This document shows, one piece after another, positions 24,937 through 34,446 of a DNA stretch of 64,000 nucleotides. The notes below the pieces were generated by a model. The model was not told where the DNA came from, did no database searches, and saw only the letters and a program-made list of their open reading frames with translations. Source of the DNA: Gammaproteobacteria bacterium (GTDB lineage Bacteria; Pseudomonadota; Gammaproteobacteria; Pseudomonadales; Pseudohongiellaceae). The translations under genes were made by a program, and so were the position numbers. The DNA lies in assembly GCA_041395725.1 (NCBI GenBank), contig JAWKZW010000001.1, forward strand, positions 4,470,501 to 4,534,500, read 5' to 3'. Each line of letters starts with the position of its first letter. The stretch's first letter is position 1.

Positions 24937-27729
24937 ATGGATAAAACCTTCCAACCCCGACAACTTGAAGCTCACTGGTATAAAACCTGGGAAGAAGCCG
25001 GCTATTTTCAGCCCCAGGGTGACGGCGAACCCTACTGCATAGTCATACCGCCACCCAATGTGACTGGCCATCTGCACATGGGGCATGGCTTTCAGCAGAC
25101 CATCATGGATGCCCTTATCCGTTACCAGCGGATGATGGGGCGAAAATCCCTGTGGCAGGTCGGCACGGACCACGCAGGCATCGCCACCCAGATGGTAGTG
25201 GAAAGGCAACTGAGTGCAGCAGGGACCAGCCGCCTCGAGCTGGGTCGGGAGGATTTTGTTGCCAGAGTCTGGGAATGGAAAGAGCAGTCCGGCGGCAACA
25301 TTACGCGCCAGTTGCGTCGCATGGGCTCTTCCCCGGACTGGAGCCGGGAACGCTTTACCATGGACGAGCAGCTGTCCCGGGTAGTGGAAAAGGTTTTCGT
25401 TGAGCTCTATGACGAGGGCCTGATTTACCGGGGCAATCGCCTGGTAAACTGGGACCCTGCTCTGCATACAGCCATCTCCGACCTTGAAGTCATCTCACAG
25501 GAAGAAAACGGCTCTCTCTGGCATTTCCGTTATCCGTTATGTGACGGCGAAACCACCGCCGACGGCGCCGACCACATTGTCATTGCCACCACGCGACCGG
25601 AGACACTGCTGGGGGATACAGCCGTGGCCGTGCATCCGGAAGACGCTCGTTACCAGGAACTGATCGGCAAGTGGGTTCAGCTACCCCTGTGTGATCGCCG
25701 TATTCCCATTATCGCCGATGATTATGTAGACCCGGAGTTCGGCACCGGCTGTGTAAAAATCACCCCTGCGCATGATTTCAACGACTACGAAGTCGGCAAA
25801 CGCCATGATCTTGAAATGATCAACATCTTCACAATCGATGCGACCATAAACGAGAACGCGCCGACTCCCTATCAGGGGCTCGACCGCTTTGATGCGCGCA
25901 AGCAGGTGGTTGCCGACCTGGAAAATCTGGACCTGCTGGAGAAAATCGATCCGCACAAATTGAAAGTACCCCGGGGCGATCGCAGCGGTGTGGTCATCGA
26001 ACCCTACCTCACCAATCAATGGTACGTGGCAGTCAAATCACTGGCCGAGCCAGCCATTGAGGCTGTCGAAAACGGTGCTATCCAGTTTGTGCCGAAAAAC
26101 TGGGAGAATACTTATTTCGCCTGGATGCGGGACATTCAGGACTGGTGCATCAGCCGCCAGCTCTGGTGGGGGCATCGTATTCCGGCCTGGTATGACAGCG
26201 ACAACAATATTTACGTTGGCCACGATGAGGCTGACGTTAGGCAGAAATACCAGTTGGCGGCAGAGCTGGAACTCCACCAGGACGAAGATGTGCTGGATAC
26301 CTGGTTCTCTTCCGCACTGTGGACTTTTTCCACCCTGGGCTGGCCGGATGATATGGAAACATTCCGCACCTACCACCCTACGGATGTCCTGGTCACGGGG
26401 TTTGACATAATCTTTTTCTGGGTCGCCCGCATGATTATGATGACCCTTAAATTTACCGGCCAGGTACCTTTCCACAAAGTCTATATTCACGGATTGATAA
26501 GGGACGACCATGGCCAGAAGATGTCCAAGTCAAAAGGAAATGTACTTGACCCCATCGACCTCATTGACGGCATTGCACTGGACGCCCTGGTAGCCAAACG
26601 CACCAGCGACATGATGCAACCGGAACTGGCCGGCAAGATCGAGCAGATGACACGGGAATCCTTCCCTGATGGCATTCCAGGGTATGGTACCGACGCCTTA
26701 CGTTTCACGTTCTACTCTCTGGCCACTACCGGCCGCGATATCATTTTCGACCTGGGTCGTATCGAGGGCTATCGAAATTTCTGTAACAAGATCTGGAACG
26801 CTGCCCGCTACGCCCTGATGAACAGTGAAGAAAAAGCACTGGACCTGGAGGCATTGAAAAAGGGTCGGCTGACCGTCGCAGACCGCTGGATACTGTCCCG
26901 TCTGCAGCAGGCTGTCACAGAAGTTCATAACGGTATGGCCAACTACCGGTTCGACCTGGTAGCACAGGCCATTCACAGTTTTTTCTGGGATGAGTACTGC
27001 GACTGGTACCTCGAACTCTCGAAACCGGTTCTCTGGGACGAGGAGTCCAACCCGGAGCAGGCGGCCGCCACCCGCTACGTGTTACTGGTTACTCTCGAGC
27101 AGAGTCTGCGTCTGCTGCATCCCTTCATGCCTTTTATCAGCGAAGAGGTCTGGCAGCGGGTGGCACCCCTGCTGGACATCGCTGGGCCGACTATCATGCT
27201 GCAGCCCTACCCGCTGGAAGATTCCACGATGAAGGATTCGGCAGCGGAAGCCGAAGTGGACTGGCTCAAGGGCGTGATACTGGCCATTAGAAACATTCGT
27301 GGCGAAATGGATATCCCGCCAGGCAAAGTGATTCCCGTCCTGTTTCGCAACGGCAACGAAAACGATCGGCAGTTGCTGGAAGGCAACCGACAGTACCTGA
27401 CCCGCCTTGCCAAACTGGAGTCTGTGCAGTGGCTGGAAGCAGACGCGGAATTACCACCTGCTGCCACGCAGCTGCACGGCGAGTTGGAAATCCTGGTGCC
27501 AATGGCGGGGCTGATTGATACTGAAGCCGAAATAGCCCGCCTTAACAAGGAGATTGTCAAACTTCAGGGTGTTCTGGAAGGAATCACCAAAAAACTGGCT
27601 AATGAGAAATTCGTTGCCAATGCGCCGGCGGAGGTGGTTGAGAAGGAGCGGGACAAACAGGCCGGCCTGCAGGCGTCGCTTGCTGCTTTGCAGGGAAAGC
27701 TCGAAACCCTGCAACAGCTGGCTGACTGA
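24937..27729 (+). CDS. valS: Valine--tRNA ligase
   Basis: 930 residues from the ATG at 24937 (MDKTFQPRQLEAHWYKTW); a GTG five codons upstream is less typical. The class I HIGH motif appears as PPPNVTGHLHMGHG, the editing domain follows (ATTRPETLLGDTAVAVHP), then KMSKSKGNV and the anticodon-binding domain. The C-terminal 70 residues form the Val-type coiled coil (EIARLNKEIVKLQGVLEGI). A TATACT at 24897-24902 could be a -10 element giving it its own promoter in addition to read-through from holC. Confidence 0.97.
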   Translation: MDKTFQPRQLEAHWYKTWEEAGYFQPQGDGEPYCIVIPPPNVTGHLHMGHGFQQTIMDALIRYQRMMGRKSLWQVGTDHAGIATQMVVERQLSAAGTSRLELGREDFVARVWEWKEQSGGNITRQLRRMGSSPDWSRERFTMDEQLSRVVEKVFVELYDEGLIYRGNRLVNWDPALHTAISDLEVISQEENGSLWHFRYPLCDGETTADGADHIVIATTRPETLLGDTAVAVHPEDARYQELIGKWVQLPLCDRRIPIIADDYVDPEFGTGCVKITPAHDFNDYEVGKRHDLEMINIFTIDATINENAPTPYQGLDRFDARKQVVADLENLDLLEKIDPHKLKVPRGDRSGVVIEPYLTNQWYVAVKSLAEPAIEAVENGAIQFVPKNWENTYFAWMRDIQDWCISRQLWWGHRIPAWYDSDNNIYVGHDEADVRQKYQLAAELELHQDEDVLDTWFSSALWTFSTLGWPDDMETFRTYHPTDVLVTGFDIIFFWVARMIMMTLKFTGQVPFHKVYIHGLIRDDHGQKMSKSKGNVLDPIDLIDGIALDALVAKRTSDMMQPELAGKIEQMTRESFPDGIPGYGTDALRFTFYSLATTGRDIIFDLGRIEGYRNFCNKIWNAARYALMNSEEKALDLEALKKGRLTVADRWILSRLQQAVTEVHNGMANYRFDLVAQAIHSFFWDEYCDWYLELSKPVLWDEESNPEQAAATRYVLLVTLEQSLRLLHPFMPFISEEVWQRVAPLLDIAGPTIMLQPYPLEDSTMKDSAAEAEVDWLKGVILAIRNIRGEMDIPPGKVIPVLFRNGNENDRQLLEGNRQYLTRLAKLESVQWLEADAELPPAATQLHGELEILVPMAGLIDTEAEIARLNKEIVKLQGVLEGITKKLANEKFVANAPAEVVEKERDKQAGLQASLAALQGKLETLQQLAD

Positions 27730-27871
27730 CACTCGACTGCCACAGCGCCGTTGCCCCGCCAAAGCCTCCTGACGGTCAGGTGCCGGGCCCCGTGCCAGGC
27801 GACTGACGCAGGGAGTACCCGGGTGCACCTCCAGTCGGCAGACTCAATCAGTCACAGTGGATGCAACGGCA

Positions 27872-29533
27872 CTATCTGCCCAGGAAATTCAGGCGCTCGT
27901 CGTCCGGATAACGAATGCTGTAATAGTGGCGGATCTGCACGGCCTCACCAGGTTGTGCCCGTCGCTGCCACATCAGCACGCCGGGGTTTCCCGCCACGTC
28001 CTGTGCGTCGGCGGGAGTGGCCCCGGCACCAATCTCAACCTCGATTTCATCGTTCTGTGCCACCGCAATCCTGGCCAGCACTTCCAGTTCGATAGCTTCA
28101 GCATGAAAACTGGTCACCTGATAGCGCACCCGACGGTCCTCCACGGCAGTACGCCGGAAAGCCCCGCCGCCCCGGGAGGCCTCCTGCTCCGGAAAGACTT
28201 CTACTGTCACACGCTCATCCTGACCAAACGGCAGATTGATCTCGTCCTGGGGTTGCAGTGCCGCTACCGGTCGGCGACCGATAAACGCCCCATCCCGATA
28301 AAGCTGCATGATACCGGCCTGGAGGGGCTCGCTGGCTTCCAGGGTAAAACGGGCTTCCAGGTACGCATTGGTATCCCGCTCCGGTACGGCGCGAGTCACC
28401 AGTTCTACTGCAATGCCGCGCTGATCAATCGGCAGAATCTGCGGCTGTCGGTCGGCTGCGATACTCACCCGACCGGGGATTTCAAAATTTACCAGGTATT
28501 GGGTGGCAGCGATCTCCACCACGGGGCTGGCTGCCGCAAAGCCTTCATTGCGACGAACAAATGAGCCGGTGACTGCCACCTCCTCAACATCCGCTGCCGA
28601 GAGCGCCCTGGACTCCAGGGCGATGGGCGGTGGCGGCTTGTAGAAATCCACCAGCAGGGAACCTAGCTGCGGCGTCTCGGTATTCTGATTGGGTCGGGCG
28701 GTGGTGATCGTGACTGCCACATCGGTCCAATCCTCACCACTGCCCTGAGTGACGGAAACCTTGCGTTCAAGCGCTAACTGTCGGGCCTCGGTATCAAGTC
28801 GGGCCTCGTAGAGCCAGGTCCAGCGAGCCTGATTGACCGGATACGTCACATCAATGACAGTGGTCACAGCGCCAGCGGCCTCCACCGCCACCGTCAGAAT
28901 CTGCTCGGTACGCTGCCTGGTGGCCACCTGGGAAAGCTCGAACTTTTTCTGCCCAATCTCCTGGTCCTTGCCTGCCAGTTCACGATTGGCCTGCCGAATA
29001 ACCTGTCGCGCCTGCAGCGAGGACTCGGAAAGTGTCTGCAGCAAGGCAGGCAGATCGCTGCTGTCGAGCGTCGCCTGCTGCCCGCCTACCGATCCGTCCG
29101 CCAGCGAAGACAGAAGCTGCAGTTGCGTATTGGCCGCTTCTATACGGTCAGCGATTTCCTGCCGTTCAAACAGCAGCAGGTCCAGCTCTGTCTGCAGGCG
29201 ACGCTCATCCTCACTGACCAGGTCACCGGCATGCAACTCTTCCAGCTGCAGGGTGCCAAGCCGCACTTCATTGCTGGCGACGCTCAGCTGCAAGCGGGCC
29301 GGATCAACACCCGGAGGCAGACCCTCTACAACCAACCGATGCTGACCGGCCGGAATAGTCACCTCGCTGCGCCTGGTGACCTCGGCTCCGCTGAGATAGA
29401 CCGTGACGCGATCGATTTCAGAAGTTACTTCGATATCATCGGCATGGCCTGGAACGGCAAACCCCAACACGGCAAGCAGGGCCAGACTGCCTGGACCACC
29501 CTTTCGAAAGCCGATATTCCTGAATTTGAACAT
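27872..29533 (-). CDS. DUF4139 / MuiA-like exported protein
   Basis: 553 residues from the ATG at 29531-29533, giving a signal peptide ending near VPGHA. The N-terminal domain (VTVYLSGAEVTRRSEVTIPAGQHRLVVEGLPP) matches DUF4140, then a helical, probably coiled-coil section (about residues 105-210), then the DUF4139 beta domain (YPVNQARWTWLYEARLDTEARQLALERK) to the C-terminus. Members are called mucoidy inhibitor A homologues and have no established biochemical role. A segment at about residues 316-328 reads VEEVAVTGSFVRR, closely resembling the start of TonB-dependent receptor plugs. It stands alone between valS and ispH. Confidence 0.8.
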   Translation of the reverse strand: MFKFRNIGFRKGGPGSLALLAVLGFAVPGHADDIEVTSEIDRVTVYLSGAEVTRRSEVTIPAGQHRLVVEGLPPGVDPARLQLSVASNEVRLGTLQLEELHAGDLVSEDERRLQTELDLLLFERQEIADRIEAANTQLQLLSSLADGSVGGQQATLDSSDLPALLQTLSESSLQARQVIRQANRELAGKDQEIGQKKFELSQVATRQRTEQILTVAVEAAGAVTTVIDVTYPVNQARWTWLYEARLDTEARQLALERKVSVTQGSGEDWTDVAVTITTARPNQNTETPQLGSLLVDFYKPPPPIALESRALSAADVEEVAVTGSFVRRNEGFAAASPVVEIAATQYLVNFEIPGRVSIAADRQPQILPIDQRGIAVELVTRAVPERDTNAYLEARFTLEASEPLQAGIMQLYRDGAFIGRRPVAALQPQDEINLPFGQDERVTVEVFPEQEASRGGGAFRRTAVEDRRVRYQVTSFHAEAIELEVLARIAVAQNDEIEVEIGAGATPADAQDVAGNPGVLMWQRRAQPGEAVQIRHYYSIRYPDDERLNFLGR

Positions 29534-29744
29534 GATTCCTGTCCCTCCCTCGCCTGGGCGACCTGGCATGGTAATTATTACGCGACTTGTTGAGTAGTGA
29601 CTGTTGAAGTGACGAAAAAGTTTCAGGGTTCGAACCCGGACAGTCCGAATTAGTGGAGGCCAAAAAGCGCTTTCTGGCAGGTAGCGGGGTTTTCAGCCGG
29701 TTTTTTAACGCCGCGATTACCGCGACATACCTTTCGACAGCCGG

Positions 29745-30731
29745 CTAACCGGTACGCAACTCCCTTGGCAAACTGAAAACAATATTCTCCTCGACTCCCC
29801 TGACTTCTTCAGGGCTGATCCCACTGTATTCCTGCAGGTAATTCACAACCTGCTGTACAAGAATCTCCGGCGCCGACGCTCCGGCGGTCACGCCAAGACG
29901 GTGTTTATTGAGCAACCACGCATCGTTAATTTCAACGACACTGTCTATCAGATGGGATTCACAGCCCATGCGCTCGGCAAGCTCTTTGAGTCGATTGGAA
30001 TTGGAACTGTTGGGCGAACCGACAACCAGTAACAGATCGCACTCGAGAGCCAGTTGCTTAACCGCGTCCTGGCGGTTCTGGGTTGCATAGCAGATATCTT
30101 TTTTGCGCGGCCCCTGGATGCTGGGGAATTTCTCCCGCAGTGCATCGATCACTTTGGAGGTGTCGTCCATGGACAGGGTAGTCTGGGTCACGTAAGCAAG
30201 ATTTTCGGGATCGGCAACCTCCAGCTTGGCAACGTCTTCGACGGACTCAACCAGATAGATGCTGCCGCCGGCGCTGGTGTCGTACTGCCCCATGGTGCCT
30301 TCCACTTCAGGGTGAAACTGATGACCGATCAGTACACATTCCGTGCCTGACTGGCTGAATTTGCTGACCTCCAGGTGAACCTTGGTAACCAGCGGGCAGG
30401 TTGCATCAAAAACCTGGTAACCTTTGTCTTCCGCCTCGTCCTTCACCGCTCTCGAGACGCCGTGAGCACTGAAGATTACGATCGAAGCCCTACCGTGTTC
30501 ATCCTGCAGCGGAATTTCCGCCAGCTCGTCCACAAATACGGCACCACGCTGGCGCAGGCTGTCCACCACGAATTTGTTATGCACAACTTCGTGCCGCACG
30601 TAGATGGGCGCACCGAACAGATCCAGCGCCCGATTGACTATGTCGATGGCACGATCAACCCCGGCGCAAAACCCGCGTGGATTTGCCAGTTTAATGCTGG
30701 CTCTGCCGGTTGACTCTGACTGACTGCTCAT
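29745..30731 (-). CDS. ispH: 4-hydroxy-3-methylbut-2-enyl diphosphate reductase
   Basis: 328 residues. The three iron-sulfur cysteines are Cys22 (PRGFCAGVDRAI), Cys112 (FDATCPLVTKVH) and Cys214 (DICYATQNRQ). HEVVHN, SAHGV and the VTQTTLS loop also match. It makes IPP and DMAPP in the last step of the MEP isoprenoid pathway. It follows fkpB by 23 bases, in the common gammaproteobacterial order ribF-ileS-(lspA)-fkpB-ispH, here lacking lspA. Confidence 0.96.
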   Translation of the reverse strand: MSSQSESTGRASIKLANPRGFCAGVDRAIDIVNRALDLFGAPIYVRHEVVHNKFVVDSLRQRGAVFVDELAEIPLQDEHGRASIVIFSAHGVSRAVKDEAEDKGYQVFDATCPLVTKVHLEVSKFSQSGTECVLIGHQFHPEVEGTMGQYDTSAGGSIYLVESVEDVAKLEVADPENLAYVTQTTLSMDDTSKVIDALREKFPSIQGPRKKDICYATQNRQDAVKQLALECDLLLVVGSPNSSNSNRLKELAERMGCESHLIDSVVEINDAWLLNKHRLGVTAGASAPEILVQQVVNYLQEYSGISPEEVRGVEENIVFSLPRELRTG

Positions 30732-30754
30732 AGCTTCCCTGAAACTTTACTTGC

Positions 30755-31240
30755 CTATAACTTAATTTCCACCGGACTGATATCGGCCGGCAGGACGCTG
30801 ATAATTCGGGCCTTGAAAAGGATTTCCTTGCCCGCCAGCGGGTGATTGAAATCCACCACTACTGTGGCATCGAATTTCTCTTTTATCACACCAGGCAGGT
30901 CGAATCCAGCCGGGTCTTTGAAGGAAATAACGGTACCCGGCTGCAGTGCCTCGTACTCCTCATCCAGGAACTGGGTAAAACGCGCTCGGGGAAGACGGTG
31001 AATATTGCCTTCATTGACTGCGCCGAATGCCTGTTCCGGTCCCAGCACCACCTCCAGCTCTTCACCGGCATGCCGACCCAGCAACTGCTGCTCGAAACCT
31101 GGCAGCATGTTACCGTCGCCGAACCGGAAGGTAGCAGGCTCTCGATCAAAGTTACTGTCAACCAGTTCCCCATCAATCAGAGACAGGGAAAAAAACAGAG
31201 TGACCTGGCTTCCCTGTTGGACAGTCTCAGCATGCGACAT
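30755..31240 (-). CDS. fkpB: FKBP-type peptidyl-prolyl isomerase (SlpA/FkpB type)
   Basis: 161 residues without a signal peptide. The FKBP half-domain (VTLFFSLSLIDGELVDSNF, then FRFGDGNMLPGFEQQLLG) is interrupted by the insert-in-flap region (LGPEQAFGAVNEGNIHRLPRARF) typical of the SlyD/SlpA group. VVDFNHPLAGKEILFKARI closes the fold. It lacks the His-rich tail of SlyD. It lies between ileS and ispH, as fkpB usually does. Confidence 0.92.
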   Translation of the reverse strand: MSHAETVQQGSQVTLFFSLSLIDGELVDSNFDREPATFRFGDGNMLPGFEQQLLGRHAGEELEVVLGPEQAFGAVNEGNIHRLPRARFTQFLDEEYEALQPGTVISFKDPAGFDLPGVIKEKFDATVVVDFNHPLAGKEILFKARIISVLPADISPVEIKL

Positions 31241-31287
31241 GGATCAGACCTGCCTCGTCAGTTCCAGTCCGTGACGATGGGAACGCA

Positions 31288-34113
31288 TTAAGCAAAACGC
31301 CTGACCTCGCCACTGCCCTCGACATTTTCTATACACCTGGCACACAGGACCGCATGTGCACTGCTCTGCCCCACCGTCTCATTGTGATGCCAGCATCGTT
31401 CGCACTTGGCGAATGACGAAGGCTGAATTGTCAGCCGCAGACCGGCAATCTCTGTCTCAACCGCATCGGGTCCGGCTTCTGAGAGGGGACGGATTTCTGC
31501 CGCAGAGACAATCAGTACAAACCGCAGCTCCGCGCCAAGGCGACTGAGCTGTTCGCCCAGCGCCTCATCGCAGTATAGAGTAACGTCAGCGCTGAGCCCG
31601 GAGCCCACAACCTTCTCGGCCCGCTTATGCTCCAGCTCTTTATTGACGGCCGACTTGATTTCCATCATCTGTTGCCAGTAACTGTCCGGAAACTGCCCGT
31701 GCTCCGGCAGCTCCTGCTGTCCGCTGGCGAAATCGCTGAGAAAAACCGATTCCTCCCTTTCGCCGGGGATATGCTGCCAGATCTCATCCGCGGTAAAACT
31801 CAGAATTGGTGCAATAACTTTGCTCAAGGTTTCAACCAGGTAATACATGGCCGACTGAGTAGAGCGGCGCGCCAGACTGTCCTGCTGGCAGGTATACTGG
31901 CGATCCTTGACAACATCCAGATAGAATCCGCCCAGCTCGATAACACAGAAATTATGTACCTTCTGGTACACATTTAAAAAGTTGTAGGCCGCGTAGTGCT
32001 CCTCAACCTGCCGCTGCAGCTGCTGGCACCGTCTCATTATCCAGGAGTCCAGCGCCAGCATTTCCGACTGTGACACCCGATCGGTCGCCGGGTCGAAGCC
32101 ATTGAGGTTGGACAACATGAAGCGGGCGGTATTCCTGATACGCCGGTAGGCGTCAGCAACACGTTTGAAAATTTCGTCGGAGACGGTCATCTCACCCCGG
32201 TAATCTGTGGCCGCCACCCACAGACGTAGAATATCGGCGCCGTATTCCTGATAGATTTTTTTTGGCGCCACTGTATTACCCAAAGATTTGGACATCTTGC
32301 GCCCATCCGCGTCGACAAAGAAACCATGGGTCAGCACCTGCCTGTAGGGTGCGCTGCCATTCATCGCCACGGCGGTCTTCAGCGAAGACTGAAACCAGCC
32401 CCGGTGCTGATCTGAACCCTCCAGGTACAGATCCGCCGGGTAGCCCAGCTCGGCCCGCTGCCCCATCACCGTGTAATGTGTGACTCCGGAATCAAACCAG
32501 ACATCCAGCGTATCGGTAACCTTGCTGTATTGACCCGCCTCAGCACCCAGCAGCTCCTCCGGCTGCAGTTCAAACCAGGCCTCGATACCTTCTTTTTCAA
32601 TTCGCTGCGCCACAGCTTCGAACAGTTCCTGTGTGCGGGGATGAAGCGCCTGGGTTTCTTTGTGGACAAACAAGGTGATGGGTGTGCCCCAGGTGCGCTG
32701 GCGCGACACGCACCAGTCCGGGCTGCCCTTGAGCATCAATTCAATGCGGGCCTGGCCCCACTCCGGAATCCACTTGACCCCCTTTACCGCTTCGAGAGCA
32801 GCGCCCAGCAGGTTCTTCTCGGACATGCTGATGAACCACTGAGGGGTGGCACGATAGATCAGCGGTGTCTTGGTCCGCCAGCAATGGGCATAGCTGTGGG
32901 TGAGGCTGGCTTCCGCCACCAGGGCTTCATGGGCTTTGAGCACGTCGATCACTTTTTCGTCAACCTTGTAGACATGATCGCCGGCAAACTGACCCGCCGC
33001 CTCAGAAAAAACACCATTCTCATCAATGAGATTCAACGTGCCGATGCCGTAAGCCTGACCTGCATAGAAATCGTCCAGCCCATGGTCCGGAGCAGTATGG
33101 ACCGCGCCGGTGCCGGCTTCGGTTGTGACATGGTCGCCCAGAATGAGTGGCACCTGTCGCTCCGCAAAGGGGTGATGCAGAGGAAGATTCTCGAAACTGG
33201 ACCCTGCGCTGTGACCCACCACCGTGTAATCTTCGGCCCCGTAGCGCGCCATAACCTGCGTTACCATGTCACTGGCGATCAGAACAAGTTCTGGTCCAGC
33301 ACCAAGATCGACCCGCACCAGGGAATAATCCAGGTCGGCGTTCAGGCACACCGCCTGATTGGCCGGTAAAGTCCAGGGCGTGGTGGTCCAGATCACCACC
33401 GACAGGGGCAATTCGCCCGTGTCAGCAGCCAGCCCGGTGACGGCGATAAATTTATCCCGCTCCGCGACGGGAAAGCGAACATCGATTGCGAACGAGGTTT
33501 TATCCTGGTATTCCACTTCCGCTTCGGCCAGCGCCGAGGCGCCCACCACGCTCCAGTAGACCGGCTTGAATCCCTTTACCAGATGGCCATTGGCAACGAT
33601 CTTTCCCAGCGCCCGCACGATATTGGCTTCGTTTTGAAAGTTCATGGTGAGGTAGGGATTGTCCCAGTCACCCAGCACACCCAGCCGGATAAAATCCTCC
33701 TTCTGATTTTCCACCTGGCGAGTGGCATAGTCGCGACAGGCCTGACGAAACTCCTTGTAGCTGATTTTCTGGCCTGCCTTGCCTTTCTTCTTTTCCACGT
33801 TGTGTTCGATGGGCAGTCCGTGACAGTCCCAACCGGGCACATAAGGCGCGTCGAATCCACTCATCTGCCTGGACTTGACCACAATGTCCTTCAGCGTCTT
33901 GTTGATCGCGTGCCCCAGGTGTAAATCGCCATTGGCGTAGGGTGGGCCATCGTGAAGAATAAACTTGGGGCGGCCGGCATTTTTGGCGCAGATCTTTCCG
34001 TACAGGTTAATTTCCTGCCAGCGCTTGAGCATGTCGGGTTCGCGCTGAGCCAGGCTGGCTTTCATGGGGAATGCCGTACTGGGGAGATTCAAAGTGTCTT
34101 TATAATCGCTCAT
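31288..34113 (-). CDS. ileS: Isoleucine--tRNA ligase
   Basis: 941 residues. HIGH motif in DGPPYANGDLHLGHAINK, editing domain with VIWTTTPWTLPANQAVCLNAD, KMSKS in GRKMSKSLGNTV, and the C-terminal zinc finger CERCWHHNETVG...CARCIENV with four cysteines, all typical of bacterial type I IleRS. A TATAAT on the minus strand at 34404-34409 probably provides a promoter, with a leader of about 290 bases holding a pentanucleotide repeat. The downstream gene 47 bases away is fkpB rather than lspA. Confidence 0.97.
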   Translation of the reverse strand: MSDYKDTLNLPSTAFPMKASLAQREPDMLKRWQEINLYGKICAKNAGRPKFILHDGPPYANGDLHLGHAINKTLKDIVVKSRQMSGFDAPYVPGWDCHGLPIEHNVEKKKGKAGQKISYKEFRQACRDYATRQVENQKEDFIRLGVLGDWDNPYLTMNFQNEANIVRALGKIVANGHLVKGFKPVYWSVVGASALAEAEVEYQDKTSFAIDVRFPVAERDKFIAVTGLAADTGELPLSVVIWTTTPWTLPANQAVCLNADLDYSLVRVDLGAGPELVLIASDMVTQVMARYGAEDYTVVGHSAGSSFENLPLHHPFAERQVPLILGDHVTTEAGTGAVHTAPDHGLDDFYAGQAYGIGTLNLIDENGVFSEAAGQFAGDHVYKVDEKVIDVLKAHEALVAEASLTHSYAHCWRTKTPLIYRATPQWFISMSEKNLLGAALEAVKGVKWIPEWGQARIELMLKGSPDWCVSRQRTWGTPITLFVHKETQALHPRTQELFEAVAQRIEKEGIEAWFELQPEELLGAEAGQYSKVTDTLDVWFDSGVTHYTVMGQRAELGYPADLYLEGSDQHRGWFQSSLKTAVAMNGSAPYRQVLTHGFFVDADGRKMSKSLGNTVAPKKIYQEYGADILRLWVAATDYRGEMTVSDEIFKRVADAYRRIRNTARFMLSNLNGFDPATDRVSQSEMLALDSWIMRRCQQLQRQVEEHYAAYNFLNVYQKVHNFCVIELGGFYLDVVKDRQYTCQQDSLARRSTQSAMYYLVETLSKVIAPILSFTADEIWQHIPGEREESVFLSDFASGQQELPEHGQFPDSYWQQMMEIKSAVNKELEHKRAEKVVGSGLSADVTLYCDEALGEQLSRLGAELRFVLIVSAAEIRPLSEAGPDAVETEIAGLRLTIQPSSFAKCERCWHHNETVGQSSAHAVLCARCIENVEGSGEVRRFA

Positions 34114-34225
34114 GGGAAAGATCTGTCTGTCATGTGATAAAGGTTATGTACCTGTTGCCTGTCAGGGTCCGGTTCGGCTCGGATTGATCGAGCCTTGCCC
34201 GGGTCTAGTTTTCAAACCGATATTG

Positions 34226-34255
34226 TTCTGTTCTGTTCTGTTCTGTTCTGTTCTG
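34226..34255. repeat. Tandem pentanucleotide repeat, six TTCTG units (CAGAA on the sense strand of ileS)
   Basis: Six exact head-to-tail copies of TTCTG followed by a degenerate unit. On the ileS strand the unit is CAGAA. It is in the presumed 5' leader of ileS, about 110 bases before the start codon. Such short repeats change length easily by replication slippage. Confidence 0.9.
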
Positions 34256-34403
34256 TTTGGCCTGCCCGGCGTCTTTCTGTACTGGTCTGTTTTTCCTGTG
34301 CTGCCCGTTTCTTTGGTGCCCGGCTCTGTCCGATTCCATGCCGCACTCGCCCGATCAAACCAGACAACAATTGCACCACCCCGCCCTCCACGGCAGACCG
34401 GCG

Positions 34404-34409
34404 ATTATA
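34404..34409 (-). promoter_or_regulatory. Probable -10 element upstream of ileS
   Basis: Minus strand reads GGTGTATAATCGCC, a perfect TATAAT. The -35 region is weak (no TTGACA-like hexamer at 16-18 bases). It lies 40 bases beyond the ribF stop and would start a transcript running through the CAGAA repeats into ileS. Confidence 0.45.
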
Positions 34410-34446
34410 CACCTATCTGTTGGCATAACCCCTTCGGGCGGCGTTA

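Larger units (their letters stand above)
34114..34446. other. ileS leader region with a pentanucleotide repeat
   Basis: 333 bases between ribF and ileS. It contains a minus-strand TATAAT (34404-34409) and six tandem TTCTG units at 34226-34255. Reading frames across it are compositional by-products. Confidence 0.6.

Noticed and set aside
29625..29655. GGGTTCGAACCC resembling a tRNA T-arm
   Set aside because: It is a perfect 12-base palindrome, but neither strand gives an acceptor stem, anticodon arm or CCA end around it.
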